A stretch of DNA of 64,000 bases from Apostichopus japonicus (lineage: Eukaryota > Echinodermata > Holothuroidea > Aspidochirotida > Stichopodidae), in the NCBI RefSeq assembly GCF_037975245.1, contig NC_092562.1, positions 17,685,521-17,749,520 of the forward strand, given 5' to 3'. The notes under the pieces are model-generated. The model was not told the origin of the DNA, ran no database searches, and was given only the letters and a program-made list of their open reading frames with translations. Below are positions 48,001 to 61,585 of this stretch, piece by piece. A program made the position numbers and the translations under genes. Within the stretch, counting starts at the first letter, position 1; each line of letters begins with the position of its first letter.

Positions 48001-48321
48001 TCCACCCAATATCTCAGTCCATACAGTGGCGCGATGGCTTGGCGCACTGTGCGAGCTGATGATCGAGACTCTCTTTTGCATCCGTGGTTCGAACCCCGGG
48101 TGATGACGTCTTTTGCCGATCTTTTACAGCAAGTGCCTACACGGGGAGCTGTAAGTATTAGTTAATCCACCTAATATCTCAGTCCATACAGTGGCGCGAT
48201 GGCTTGGCGCACTGTACGAGCTGATGATCGAGACTCTCTTTTGCATCCGTGGTTCGAACCCCGGGTGATGACGTCTTTTGCCGATCTTTTACAGCAAGTG
48301 CCTACACGGGGAGCTGTAAGT
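44945..48321. repeat. HOR copy 1 of 2: 3,377-bp, 21-monomer block
   Basis: Spacing corresponds to 13 long and 8 short units. Markers with partners at +3,377 are AACCTCGGG (45,049), GATGATGTC, GAAACCC, GTGTCTACAC (45,724), GGCGAACTG, GTCCTTTGCC, CACTTTACG, CACTTAATATC (46,092) and TGTGCGAG (48,051). Within this copy a unit with CTGCACGAG and GATGGAGAC (about 47,885-47,900) has no partner in copy 2. Confidence 0.85.
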
Positions 48322-51300
48322 ATTAGTTAATCCACCTAATATCTCAGTCCATACAGTGGCGCGATGGCTTGGCGCACTGTACGAGCTGATGATCGAGACT
48401 CTCTTTTGCATCCGTGGTTCGAACCTCGGGTGATGACGTCTTTTACAGCAAGTGCCTACACGGGGAGCTGTAAGTATTAGTTAATCCACCTAATATCTCA
48501 GTCCATACAGTGGCGCGATGGCTTGGCGCACTGTACGAGCTGATGATCGAGACTCTCTTTTGCATCCGTGGTTCGAACCCCGGGTGATGACGTCTTTTGC
48601 CGATCTTTTACAGCAAGTGCCTACACGGGGAGCTGTAAGTATTAGTTAATCCACCTAATATCTCAGTCCATACAGTGGCGCGATGGCTTGGCGCACTGTA
48701 CGAGCTGATGATCGAGACTCTCTTTTGCATCCGTGGTTCGAACCCCGGGTGATGATGTCTTTTACAGCAAATGCCTACACGGGGAGCTGTAAGTATTAGT
48801 TAATCCACCTAATATCTCAGTCCATACAGTGGCGCGATGGCTTGGCGCACTGTACGAGCTGATGATCGAGACTCTCTTTTGCATCCGTGGTTCGAAACCC
48901 GGGTGATGACGTCTTTTGCCGATCTTTTACAGCAAGTGCCTACACGGGGAGCTGTAAGTATTAGTTAATCCACCTAATATCTCAGTCCATACAGTGGCGC
49001 GATGGCTTGGCGCACTGTACGAGCTGATGATCGAGACTCTCTTTTGCATCCGTGGTTCGAACCCCGGGTGATGACGTCTTTTGCCGATCTTTTACAGCAA
49101 GTGTCTACACGGGGAGCTGTAAGTATTAGTTAATCCACCTAATATCTCAGTCCATATAGTGGCGCGATGGCTTGGCGAACTGTACGAGCTGATGATCGAG
49201 ACTCTCTTTTGCATCCGTGGTTCGAACCCCGGGTGATGACGTCCTTTGCCGATCTTTTACAGCAAGTGCCTACACGGGGAGCTGTAAGTATTAGTTAATC
49301 CACCTAATATCTCAGTCCATACAGTGGCGCGATGGCTTGGCGCACTTTACGAGCTGATGATCGAGACTCTCTTTTGCATCCGTGGTTCGAACCCCGGGTG
49401 ATGACGTCTTTTGCCGATCTTTTACAGCAAGTGCCTACACGTGGAGCTGTAAGTATTAGTTAATCCACTTAATATCTCAGTCCATACAGTGGCGCGATGG
49501 CTTGGCGCACTGTACGAGCTGATGATCGAGACTCTCTTTTGCATCCGTGGTTCGAACCCCGGATGATGACGTCTTTTACAGCAAGTGCCTACACGGGGAG
49601 CTGTAAGTATTAGTTAATCCACCTAATATCTCAGTCCATACAGTGGCGCGATGGCTTGGCGCACTGTACGAGCTGATGATCGAGACTCTCTTTTGCATCC
49701 GTGGTTCGAACCCCGGGTGATGACGTCTTTTGCCGATGTTTTACAGCAAGTGCCTACACGGGGAGCTGTAAGTATTAGTTAATCCACCTAATATCTCAGT
49801 CCATACAGTGGCGCGATGGCTTGGCGCACTGTACGAGCTGATGATCGAGACTCTCTTTTGCATCCGTTGTTCGAACCCCGGGTGATGACGTCTTTTGCCG
49901 ATCTTTTACAGCAAGTGCCTACACGGGGAGCTGTAAGTATTAGTTAATCCACCTAATATCTCAGTCCATACAGTGGCGCGATGGCTTGGCGCACTGTACG
50001 AGCTGATGATCGAGACTCTCTTTTGCATCCGTGGTTCGAACCCCGGGTGATGACGTCTTTTACAGCAAGTGCCTACACGGGGAGCTGTAAGTATTAGTTA
50101 ATCCACCTAATATCTCAGTCCATACAGTGGCGCGATGGCTTGGCGCACTGTACGAGCTGATGATCGAGACTCTCTTTTGCATCCGTGGTTCGAACCCCGG
50201 GTGATGACGTCTTTTGCCGATCTTTTACAGCAAGTGCCTACACGGGAAGCTGTAAGTATTAGTTAATCCACCTAATATCTCAGTCCATACAGTGGCGCGA
50301 TGGCTTGGCGCACTGTACGAGCTGATGATCGAGACTCTCTTTTGCATCCGTGGTTCGAACCCCGGGTGATGACGTCTTTTACAGCAAATGCCTACACGGG
50401 GAGCTGTAAGTATTAGTTAATCCACCTAATATCTCAGTCCATACAGTGGCGCGATGGCTTGGCGCACTGTACGAGCTGATGATCGAGACTCTCTTTTGCA
50501 TCCGTGGTTCGAAACCCGGGTGATGACGTCTTTTGCCGATCTTTTACAGCAAGTGCCTACACGGGGAGCTGTAAGTATTAGTTAATCCACCTAATATCTC
50601 AGTCCATACAGTGGCGCGATGGCTTGGCGCACTGTACGAGCTGATGATCGAGACTCTCTTTTGCATCCGTGGTTCGAACCCCGGGTGATGACGTCTTTTA
50701 CAGCAAGTGCCTACACGGGGAGCTGTAAGTATTAGTTAATCCACCTAATATCTCAGTCCATACAGTGTCGCGATGGCTTGGCGCACTGTACGAGCTGATG
50801 ATCGAGACTCTCTTTTGCATCCGTGGTTCGAACCCCGGGTGATGACGTCTTTTACAGCAAGTGCCTACACGGGGAGCTGTAAGTATTAGTTAATCCACCC
50901 AATATCTCAGTCCATACAGTGGCGCGATGGCTTGGCGCACTGTACGAGCTGATGATCGAGACTCTCTTTTGCATCCGTGGTTCGAACCCCGGGTGATGAC
51001 GTCTTTTGCCGATCTTTTACAGCAAGTGCCTACACGGGGAGCTGTAAGTATTAGTTAATCCACCTAATATCTCAGTCCATACAGTGGCGCGATGGCTTGG
51101 CGCACTGTACGAGCTGATGATCGAGACTCTCTTTTGCATCCGTGGTTCGAACCCCGGGTGATGACGTCTTTTACAGCAAGTGCCTACACGGGGAGCTGTA
51201 AGTATTAGTTAATCCACCTAATATCTCAGTCCATACAGTGGCGCGATGGCTTGGCGCAATGTACGAGCTGATGATCGAGACTCTCTTTTGCATCCGTGGT

Positions 51301-51698
51301 TCGAACCCCGGGTGATGACGTCTTTTGCCGATCTTTTACAGCAAGTGCCTACACGGGGAGCTGTAAGTATTAGTTAATCCACCCAATATCTCAGTCCATA
51401 CAGTGGCGCGATGGCTTGGCGCACTGTGCGAGCTGATGATCGAGACTCTCTTTTGCATCCGTGGTTCGAACCCCGGGTGATGACGTCTTTTGCCGATCTT
51501 TTACAGCAAGTGCCTACACGGGGAGCTGTAAGTATTAGTTAATCCACCTAATATCTCAGTCCATACAGTGGCGCGATGGCTTGGCGCACTGTACGAGCTG
51601 ATGATCGAGACTCTCTTTTGCATCCGTGGTTCGAACCCCGGGTGATGACGTCTTTTGCCGATCTTTTACAGCAAGTGCCTAAAAGGGGAGCTGTGAGT
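48322..51698. repeat. HOR copy 2 of 2: 3,377-bp, 21-monomer block
   Basis: Marker order follows copy 1, but CGCAATGT lies at 51,259 against 47,717, an offset of 3,542, one long unit more than 3,377. The extra unit is the CCGTTGTTCG unit near 49,867. The offset returns to 3,377 at TGTGCGAG (51,428) because the copy-1 CTGCACGAG unit is missing. One unit gained and one lost leaves the block length unchanged. Copy 2 ends with a unit marked CTAAAAGG and GAGCTGTGAGT, which becomes the recurring edge marker for the rest of the window. Confidence 0.83.
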
Positions 51699-53303
51699 AT
51701 TAGTTAATCCACCTAATATCTCAGTCCATACAGTGGCGCGATGGCTTGGCGCACTGTACGAGCTGATGATCGAGACTCTCTTTTGCATCCGTGGTTCGAA
51801 CCCGGGGTGATGACGTCTTTTACAGCAAGTGCCTACACGGGGAGCTGTAAGTATTAGTTAATCCACCTAATATCTCAGTCCATACAGTGGCGCGATGGCT
51901 TGGCGCACTGTACGAGCTGATGATCGAGACTCTCTTTTGCATCCTTGGTTCGAACCCCTGGTGATGACGTCTTTTACAGCAAATGCCTACACGGGGAGCT
52001 GTAAGTATTAGTTAATCCACCTAATATCTCAGTCCATACAGTGGCGCGATGGCTTGGCGCACTGTACGAGCTGATGATCGAGACTCTCTTTTGCATCCGT
52101 GGTTCGAACCCCGGGTGATGACGTCTTTTGCCGATCTTTTACAGCAAGTGCCTACACGGGGAGCTGTAAGTATTAGTTAATCCACCTAATATCTCAGTCC
52201 ATACAGTGGCGCGATGGCTTGGCGCACTGTACGAGCTGATGATCGAGACTCTCTTTTGCATCCGTGGTTCGAACCCCGGGTGATGACGTCTTTTGCCGAT
52301 CTTTTACAGCAAGTGCCTACACGGGGAGCTGTAAGTATTAGTTAATCCACCTAATATCTCAGTCCATACAGTGGCGCGATGCTTGGCGCACTGTACGAGC
52401 TGATGATCGAGACTCTCTTTTGCAGCCGTGGTTCGAACCCCGGGTGATGACGTCTTTTACAGCAAGTGCCTACACGGGGAGCTGTAAGTATTAGTTAATC
52501 CACCTAATATCTCAGTCCATACAGTGGCGCGATGGCTTGGCGCACTGTACGAGCTGATGATCGAGACTCTCTTTTGCATCCGTGGTTCGAACCCCGGGTG
52601 ATGACGTCTTTTACCTATCTTTTACAGCAAGTGCCTACACGGGGAGCTGTAAGTATTAGTTAATCCACCTAATATCTCAGTCCATACAGTGGCGCGATGG
52701 CTTGGCGCACTGTACGAGCTGATGATCGAGACTCTCTTTTGCATCCGTGGTTCGAACCCCGGGTGATGACGTCTTTTACAGCAAGTGCCTACACGGGGAG
52801 CTGTAAGTATTAGTTAATCCACCTAATATCTCAGTCCATACAGTGGCGCGATGGCTTGGCGCACTGTACGAGCTGATGATCGAGACTCTCTTTTGCATCC
52901 GTGGTTCGAACCCCGGGTGATGACGTCTTTTGCCGATCTTTTACAGCAAGTGCCTACACGGGGAGCTGTAAGTATTAGTTAATCCACCTAATATCTCAGT
53001 CCATACAGTGGCGCGATGGCTTGGCGCACTGTACGAGCTGATGATCGAGACTCTCTTTTGCATCCGTGGTTCGAACCCCGGGTGATGACGTCTTTTGCCG
53101 ATCTTTTACAGCAAGTGCCTACACGGGGAGCTGTAAGTATTATTTAATCCACCTAATATCTCAGTCCATACAGTGGCGCGATGGCTTGGCGCACTGTACG
53201 AGCTGATGATCGAGACTCTCTTTTGCATCCGTGGTTCGAACCCCGGGTGATGACGTCTTTTGCCGATCTTTTACAGCAAGTGCCTAAAAGGGGAGCTGTG
53301 AGT
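51699..53303. repeat. Edge-marked block 1 of the right-hand family, 1,605 bp, 10 monomers
   Basis: The block follows the CTAAAAGG/GTGAGT unit and ends with another (53,286). It holds six long and four short units less one base; the missing G is in GCGATGCTTGG near 52,380. It opens with an AACCCGGGG short unit, as later blocks mostly do. It also holds GCAGCCGTGG (about 52,424) and TTTTACCTATC (about 52,612), not seen in the following blocks. Confidence 0.82.
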
Positions 53304-55690
53304 ATTAGTTAATCCACCTAATATCTCAGTCCATACAGTGGCGCGATGGCTTGGCGCACTGTACGAGCTGATGATCGAGACTCTCTTTTGCATCCGTGGT
53401 TCGAACCCGGGGTGATGACGTCTTTTACAGCAAGTGCCTACACGGGGAGCTGTAAGTATTAGTTAATCCACCTAATATCTCAGTCCATACAGTGGCGCGA
53501 TGGCTTGGCGCACTGTACGAGCTGATGATCGAGACTCTCTTTTGCATCCGTGGTTCGAACCCCGGGTGATGACGTCTTTTACAGCAAATGCCTACACGGG
53601 GAGCTGTAAGTATTAGTTAATCCACCTAATATCTCAGTCCATACAGTGGCGCGATGGCTTGGCGCACTGTACGAGCTGATGATCGAGACTCTCTTTTGCA
53701 TCCGTGGTTCGAACCCCGGGTGATGACGTCTTTTGCCGATCTTTTACAGCAAGTGCCTACACGGGGAGCTGTAAGTATTAGTTAATCCACCTAATATCTC
53801 AGTCCATACAGTGGCGCGATGGCTTGGCGCACTGTACGAGCTGATGATCGAGACTCTCTTTTGCATCCGTTGTTCGAACCCCGGGTGATGACGTCTTTTG
53901 CCGATCTTTTACAGCAAGTGCCTACACGGGGAGCTGTAAGTATTAGTTAATCCACCTAATATCTCAGTCCATACAGTGGCGCGATGGCTTGGCGCACTGT
54001 ACGAGCTGATGATCGAGACTCTCTTTTGCATCCGTGGTTCGAAACCCGGGTGATGACGTCTTTTACAGCAAGTGCCTACACGGGGAGCTGTAAGTATTAG
54101 TTAATCCACCTAATATCTCAGTCCATACAGTGGCGCGATGGCTTGGCGCACTGTACGAGCTGATGATCGAGACTCTCTTTTGCATCCGTGGTTCGAACCC
54201 CGGGTGATGACGTCTTTTGCCGATCTTTTACAGCAAGTGCCTACACGGGAAGCTGTAAGTATTAGTTAATCCACCTAATATCTCAGTCCATACAGTGGCG
54301 CGATGGCTTGGCGCACTGTACGAGCTGATGATCGAGACTCTCTTTTGCATCCGTGGTTCGAACCCCGGGTGATGACGTCTTTTACAGCAAATGCCTACAC
54401 GGGGAGCTGTAAGTATTAGTTAATCCACCTAATATCTCAGTCCATACAGTGGCGCGATGGCTTGGCGCACTGTACGAGCTGATGATCGAGACTCTCTTTT
54501 GCATCCGTGGTTCGAAACCCGGGTGATGACGTCTTTTGCCGATCTTTTACAGCAAGTGCCTACACGGGGAGCTGTAAGTATTAGTTAATCCACCTAATAT
54601 CTCAGTCCATACAGTGGCGCGATGGCTTGGCGCACTGTACGAGCTGATGATCGAGACTCTCTTTTGCATCCGTGGTTAGAACCCCGGGTGATGACGTCTT
54701 TTACAGAAAGTGCCTACACGGGGAGCTGTAAGTATTAGTTAATCCACCTAATATCTCAGTCCATACAGTGGCGCGATGGCTTGGCGCACTGTACGAGCTG
54801 ATGATCGAGACTCTCTTTTGCATCCGTGGTTCGAACCCCGGGTGATGACGTCTTTTACAGCAAGTGCCTACACGGGGAGCTGTAAGTATTAGTTAATCCA
54901 CCTAATATCTCAGTCCATACAGTGGCGCGATGGCTTGGCGCACTGTACGAGCTGATGATCGAGACTCTCTTTTGCATCCGTGGTTCGAACCCCTGGTGAT
55001 GACGTCTTTTACAGCAAGTGCCTACACGGGGAGCTGTAAGTATTAGTTAATCCACCTAATATCTCAGTCCATACAGTGGCGCGATGGCTTGGCGCACTGT
55101 ACGAGCTGATGATCGAGACTCTCTTTTGCATCCGTGGTTCGAACCTCGGGTGATGACGTCTTTTACAGCAAGTGCCTACACGGGGAGCTGTAAGTATTAG
55201 TTAATCCACCTAATATCTCAGTCCATACAGTGGCGCGATGGCTTGGCGCACTGCACGAGCTGATGATCGAGACTCTCTTTTGCATCCGTGGTTCGAACCC
55301 CGGGTGATGACGTCTTTTGCCGATCTTTTACAGCAAGTGCCTACACGGGGAGCTGTAAGTATTAGTTAATCCACCCAATATCTCAGTCCATACAGTGGCG
55401 CGATGGCTTGGCGCACTGTACGAGCTGATGATCGAGACTCTCTTTTGCATCCGTGGTTCGAACCCCGGGTGATGACGTCTTTTGCCGATCTTTTACAGCA
55501 AGTGCCTACACGGGGAGCTGTAAGTATTAGTTAATCCACCTAATATCTCAGTCCATACAGTGGCGCGATGGCTTGGCGCACTGTACGAGCTGATGATCGA
55601 GACTCTCTTTTGCATCCGTGGTTCGAACCCCGGGTGATGACGTCTTTTGCCGATCTTTTACAGCAAGTGCCTAAAAGGGGAGCTGTGAGT
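53304..55690. repeat. Edge-marked block 2, 2,387 bp, 15 monomers
   Basis: Seven long and eight short units. CCGTTGTTC (53,871), GAAACCC, CACGGGAAG, CAGAAAGTG (54,704), AACCTCGGG, CTGCACGAG (55,254) and CCACCCAAT occur in order. The first four have partners at +2,387 in the next block; CTGCACGAG has its partner at +3,827. The GGTTAGAAC change near 54,678 breaks the B-box-like core in one unit. Confidence 0.84.
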
Positions 55691-58600
55691 ATTAGTTAAT
55701 CCACCTAATATCTCAGTCCATACAGTGGCGCGATGGCTTGGCGCACTGTACGAGCTGATGATCGAGACTCTCTTTTGCATCCGTGGTTCGAACCCCGGGT
55801 GATGACGTCTTTTACAGCAAGTGCCTACACGGGGAGCTGTAAGTATTAGTTAATCCACCTAATATCTCAGTCCATACAGTGGCGCGATGGCTTGGCGCAC
55901 TGTACGAGCTGATGATCGAGACTCTCTTTTGCATCCGTGGTTCGAACCCCGGGTGATGACGTCTTTTACAGCAAATGCCTACACGGGGAGCTGTAAGTAT
56001 TAGTTAATCCACCTAATATCTCAGTCCATACAGTGGCGCGATGGCTTGGCGCACTGTACGAGCTGATGATCGAGACTCTCTTTTGCATCCGTGGTTCGAA
56101 CCCCGGGTGATGACGTCTTTTGCCGATCTTTTACAGCAAGTGCCTACACGGGGAGCTGTAAGTATTAGTTAATCCACCTAATATCTCAGTCCATACAGTG
56201 GCGCGATGGCTTGGCGCACTGTACGAGCTGATGATCGAGACTCTCTTTTGCATCCGTTGTTCGAACCCCGGGTGATGACGTCTTTTGCCGATCTTTTACA
56301 GCAAGTGCCTACACGGGGAGCTGTAAGTATTAGTTAATCCACCTAATATCTCAGTCCATACAGTGGCGCGATGGCTTGGCGCACTGTACGAGCTGATGAT
56401 CGAGACTCTCTTTTGCATCCGTGGTTCGAAACCCGGGTGATGACGTCTTTTACAGCAAGTGCCTACACGGGGAGCTGTAAGTATTAGTTAATCCACCTAA
56501 TATCTCAGTCCATACAGTGGCGCGATGGCTTGGCGCACTGTACGAGCTGATGATCGAGACTCTCTTTTGCATCCGTGGTTCGAACCCCGGGTGATGACGT
56601 CTTTTGCCGATCTTTTACAGCAAGTGCCTACACGGGAAGCTGTAAGTATTAGTTAATCCACCTAATATCTCAGTCCATACAGTGGCGCGATGGCTTGGCG
56701 CACTGTACGAGCTGATGATCGAGACTCTCTTTTGCATCCGTGGTTCGAACCCCGGGTGATGACGTCTTTTACAGCAAATGCCTACACGGGGAGCTGTAAG
56801 TATTAGTTAATCCACCTAATATCTCAGTCCATACAGTGGCGCGATGGCTTGGCGCACTGTACGAGCTGATGATCGAGACTCTCTTTTGCATCCGTGGTTC
56901 GAAACCCGGGTGATGACGTCTTTTGCCGATCTTTTACAGCAAGTGCCTACACGGGGAGCTGTAAGTATTAGTTAATCCACCTAATATCTCAGTCCATACA
57001 GTGGCGCGATGGCTTGGCGCACTGTACGAGCTGATGATCGAGACTCTCTTTTGCATCCGTGGTTCGAACCCCGGGTGATGACGTCTTTTACAGAAAGTGC
57101 CTACACGGGGAGCTGTAAGTATTAGTTAATCCACCTAATATCTCAGTCCATACAGTGGCGCGATGGCTTGGCGCACTGTACGAGCTGATGATCGAGACTC
57201 TCTTTTGCATCCGTGGTTCGAACCCCGGGTGATGACGTCTTTTACAGCAAGTGCCTACACGGGGAGCTGTAAGTATTAGTTAATCCACCTAATATCTCAG
57301 TCCATACAGTGGCGCGATGGCTTGGCGCACTGTACGAGCTGATGATCGAGACTCTCTTTTGCATCCGTGGTTCGAACCCCGGGTGATGACGTCTTTTGCC
57401 GATCTTTTACAGCAAGTGCCTACACGGGGAGCTGTAAGTATTAGTTAATCCACCTAATATCTCAGTCCATACAGTGGCGCGATGGCTTGGCGCACTGTAC
57501 GAGCTGATGATCGAGACTCTCTTTTGCATCCGTGGTTCGAACCCCGGGTGATGACGTCTTTTGCCGATCTTTTACAGCAAGTGCCTACACGGGAGCTGTA
57601 AGTATTAGTTAATCCACCTAATATCTCAGTCCATACAGTGGCGCGATGGCTTGGCGCACTGTACGAGCTGATGATCGAGACTCTCTTTTGCATCCGTGGT
57701 TCGAACCCCGGGTGATGACGTCTTTTGCAGCAAGTGCCTACACGGGGAGCTGTAAGTATTAGTTAATCCACGTAATATCTCAGTTCATACAGTGGCGCGA
57801 TGGCTTGGCGCACTGTACGAGCTGATGATCGAGACTCTCTTTTGCATCCGTGGTTCGAACCCCGGGTGATGACGTCTTTTGCCGATCTTTTACAGCAAGT
57901 GCCTACACGGGGAGCTGTAAGTATTAGTTAATCCACCTAATATCTCAGTCCATACAGTGGCGCGATGGCTTGGCGCACTGTACGAGCTGATGATCGAGAC
58001 TCTCTTTTGCATCCGTGGTTCGAACCCCGGGTGATGACGTCTTTTGCCGATCTTTTACAGCAAGTGCCTACACAGGGAGCTGTAAGTATTAGTTAATCCA
58101 CCTAATATCTCAGTCCATACAGTGGCGCGATGGCTTGGCGCACTGTACGAGCTGATAATCGAGACTCTCTTTTGCATCCGTGGTTCGAACCTCGGGTGAT
58201 GACGTCTTTTACAGCAAGTGCCTACACGGGGAGCTGTAAGTATTAGTTAATCCACCTAATATCTCAGTCCATACAGTGGCGCGATGGCTTGGCGCACTGT
58301 ACGAGCTGATGATCGAGACTCTCTTTTGCATCCGTGGTTCGAACCCCGGGTGATGACGTCTTTTGCCGATCTTTTACAGCAAGTGCCTACACGGGGAGCT
58401 GTAAGTATTAGTTAATCCACCTAATATCTCAGTCCATACAGTGGCGCGATGGCTTGGCGCACTGTACGAGCTGGTGATCGAGACTCTCTTTTGCATCCGT
58501 GGTTCGAACCCCGGGTGATGACGTCTTTTACAGCAAGTGCCTTCACGGGGAGCTGTAAGTATTAGTTAATCCACCTAATATCGCAGTCCATACAGTGGCG

Positions 58601-59517
58601 CGATGGCTTGGCGCACTGTACGAGCTGATGATCGAGACTCTCTTTTGCATCCGTGGTTCGAACCCCGGGTGATGACGTCTTTTACAGCAAGTGCCTACAC
58701 GGGGAGCTGTAAGTATTAGTTAATCCACCTAATATCTCAGTCCATACAGTGGCGCGATGGCTTGGCGCACTGTACGAGCTGATGATCGAGACTCTCTTTT
58801 GCATCCGTGGTTCGAACCACTGGTGATGACGTCTTTTACAGCAAGTGCCTACACGGGGAGCTGTAAGTATTAGTTAATCCACCTAATATCTCAGTCCATA
58901 CAGTGGCGCGATGGCTTGGCGCACTGTACGAGCTGATGATCGAGACTCTCTTTTGCATCCGTGGTTCGAACCTCGGGTGATGACGTCTTTTACAGCAAGT
59001 GCCTACACGGGGAGCTGTAAGTATTAGTTAATCCACCTAATATCTCAGTCCATACAGTGGCGCGATGGCTTGGCGCACTGCACGAGCTGATGATCGAGAC
59101 TCTCTTTTGCATCCGTGGTTCGAACCCCGGGTGATGACGTCTTTTGCCGATCTTTTACAGCAAGTGCCTACACGGGGAGCTGTAAGTATTAGTTAATCCA
59201 CCCAATATCTCAGTCCATACAGTGGCGCGATGGCTTGGCGCACTGTACGAGCTGATGATCGAGACTCTCTTTTGCATCCGTGGTTCGAACCCCGGGTGAT
59301 GACGTCTTTTGCCGATCTTTTACAGCAAGTGCCTACACGGGGAGCTGTAAGTATTAGTTAATCCACCTAATATCTCAGTCCATACAGTGGCGCGATGGCT
59401 TGGCGCACTGTACGAGCTGATGATCGAGACTCTCTTTTGCATCCGTGGTTCGAACCCCGGGTGATGACGTCTTTTGCCGATCTTTTACAGCAAGTGCCTA
59501 AAAGGGGAGCTGTGAGT
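55691..59517. repeat. Edge-marked block 3, 3,827 bp, 24 monomers
   Basis: Twelve long and twelve short units less one base, a G missing from CACGGGAGCTG near 57,592. The left part repeats block 2; then additional units carry CCACGTAAT with AGTTCATAC (57,772), CACAGGGAG, CTGATAATC with AACCTCGGG, CTGGTGATC with CCTTCACGG (58,473), ATCGCAGTC (58,583) and AACCACTGG (58,817). CTGCACGAG (59,081) and CCACCCAAT close the block as in block 2. It is therefore block 2 with an inserted or separately amplified section. Confidence 0.84.
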
Positions 59518-61585
59518 ATTAGTTAATCCACCTAATATCTCAGTCCATACAGTGGCGCGATGGCTTGGCGCACTGTACGAGCTGATGATCGAGACTCTCT
59601 TTTGCATCCGTGGTTCGAACCCGGGGTGATGACGTCTTTTACAGCAAGTGCCTACACGGGGAGCTGTAAGTATTAGTTAATCCACCTAATATCTCAGTCC
59701 ATACAGTGGCGCGATGGCTTGGCGCACTGTACGAGCTGATGATCGAGACTCTCTTTTGCATCCGTGGTTCGAACCCCGGGTGATGACGTCTTTTACAGCA
59801 AATGCCTACACGGGGAGCTGTAAGTATTAGTTAATCCACGTAATATCTCAGTTCATACAGTGGCGCGATGGCTTGGCGCACTGTACGAGCTGATGATCGA
59901 GACTCTCTTTTGCATCCGTGGTTCGAACCCCGGGTGATGACGTCTTTTGCCGATCTTTTACAGCAAGTGCCTACACGGGGAGCTGTAAGTATTAGTTAAT
60001 CCACCTAATATCTCAGTCCATACAGTGGCGCGATGGCTTGGCGCACTGTACGAGCTGATGATCGAGACTCTCTTTTGCATCCGTGGTTCGAACCCCGGGT
60101 GATGACGTCTTTTGCCGATCTTTTACAGCAAGTGCCTACACAGGGAGCTGTAAGTATTAGTTAATCCACCTAATATCTCAGTCCATACAGTGGCGCGATG
60201 GCTTGGCGCACTGTACGAGCTGATAATCGAGACTCTCTTTTGCATCCGTGGTTCGAACCTCGGGTGATGACGTCTTTTACAGCAAGTGCCTACACGGGGA
60301 GCTGTAAGTATTAGTTAATCCACCTAATATCTCAGTCCATACAGTGGCGCGATGGCTTGGCGCACTGTACGAGCTGATGATCGAGACTCTCTTTTGCATC
60401 CGTGGTTCGAACCCCGGGTGATGACGTCTTTTGCCGATCTTTTACAGCAAGTGCCTACACGGGGAGCTGTAAGTATTAGTTAATCCACCTAATATCTCAG
60501 TCCATACAGTGGCGCGATGGCTTGGCGCACTGTACGAGCTGGTGATCGAGACTCTCTTTTGCATCCGTGGTTCGAACCCCGGGTGATGACGTCTTTTACA
60601 GCAAGTGCCTTCACGGGGAGCTGTAAGTATTAGTTAATCCACCTAATATCGCAGTCCATACAGTGGCGCGATGGCTTGGCGCACTGTACGAGCTGATGAT
60701 CGAGACTCTCTTTTGCATCCGTGGTTCGAACCCCGGGTGATGACGTCTTTTACAGCAAGTGCCTACACGGGGAGCTGTAAGTATTAGTTAATCCACCTAA
60801 TATCTCAGTCCATACAGTGGCGCGATGGCTTGGCGCACTGTACGAGCTGATGATCGAGACTCTCTTTTGCATCCGTGGTTCGAACCACTGGTGATGACGT
60901 CTTTTACAGCAAGTGCCTACACGGGGAGCTGTAAGTATTAGTTAATCCACCTAATATCTCAGTCCATACAGTGGCGCGATGGCTTGGCGCACTGTACGAG
61001 CTGATGATCGAGACTCTCTTTTGCATCCGTGGTTCGAACCTCGGGTGATGACGTCTTTTACAGCAAGTGCCTACACGGGGAGCTGTAAGTATTAGTTAAT
61101 CCACCTAATATCTCAGTCCATACAGTGGCGCGATGGCTTGGCGCACTGCACGAGCTGATGATCGAGACTCTCTTTTGCATCCGTGGTTCGAACCCCGGGT
61201 GATGACGTCTTTTGCCGATCTTTTACAGCAAGTGCCTACACGGGGAGCTGTAAGTATTAGTTAATCCACCCAATATCTCAGTCCATACAGTGGCGCGATG
61301 GCTTGGCGCACTGTACGAGCTGATGATCGAGACTCTCTTTTGCATCCGTGGTTCGAACCCCGGGTGATGACGTCTTTTGCCGATCTTTTACAGCAAGTGC
61401 CTACACGGGGAGCTGTAAGTATTAGTTAATCCACCTAATATCTCAGTCCATACAGTGGCGCGATGGCTTGGCGCACTGTACGAGCTGATGATCGAGACTC
61501 TCTTTTGCATCCGTGGTTCGAACCCCGGGTGATGACGTCTTTTGCCGATCTTTTACAGCAAGTGCCTAAAAGGGGAGCTGTGAGT
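59518..61585. repeat. Edge-marked block 4, 2,068 bp, 13 monomers
   Basis: Six long and seven short units. CCACGTAAT (59,840), CTGGTGATC (60,541), ATCGCAGTC (60,651), AACCACTGG (60,885) and CTGCACGAG (61,149) lie exactly 2,068 bp after their partners in block 3. It lacks the CCGTTGTTC to CAGAAAGTG section of blocks 2 and 3. I saw no difference from the right part of block 3 by eye. Confidence 0.85.

Noticed and set aside
57454-57693. 79-codon open frame on the minus strand
   Set aside because: Produced by the loss of one G in CACGGGAGCTG near 57,592, which joins two frames of adjacent monomers. It is satellite, not a gene.
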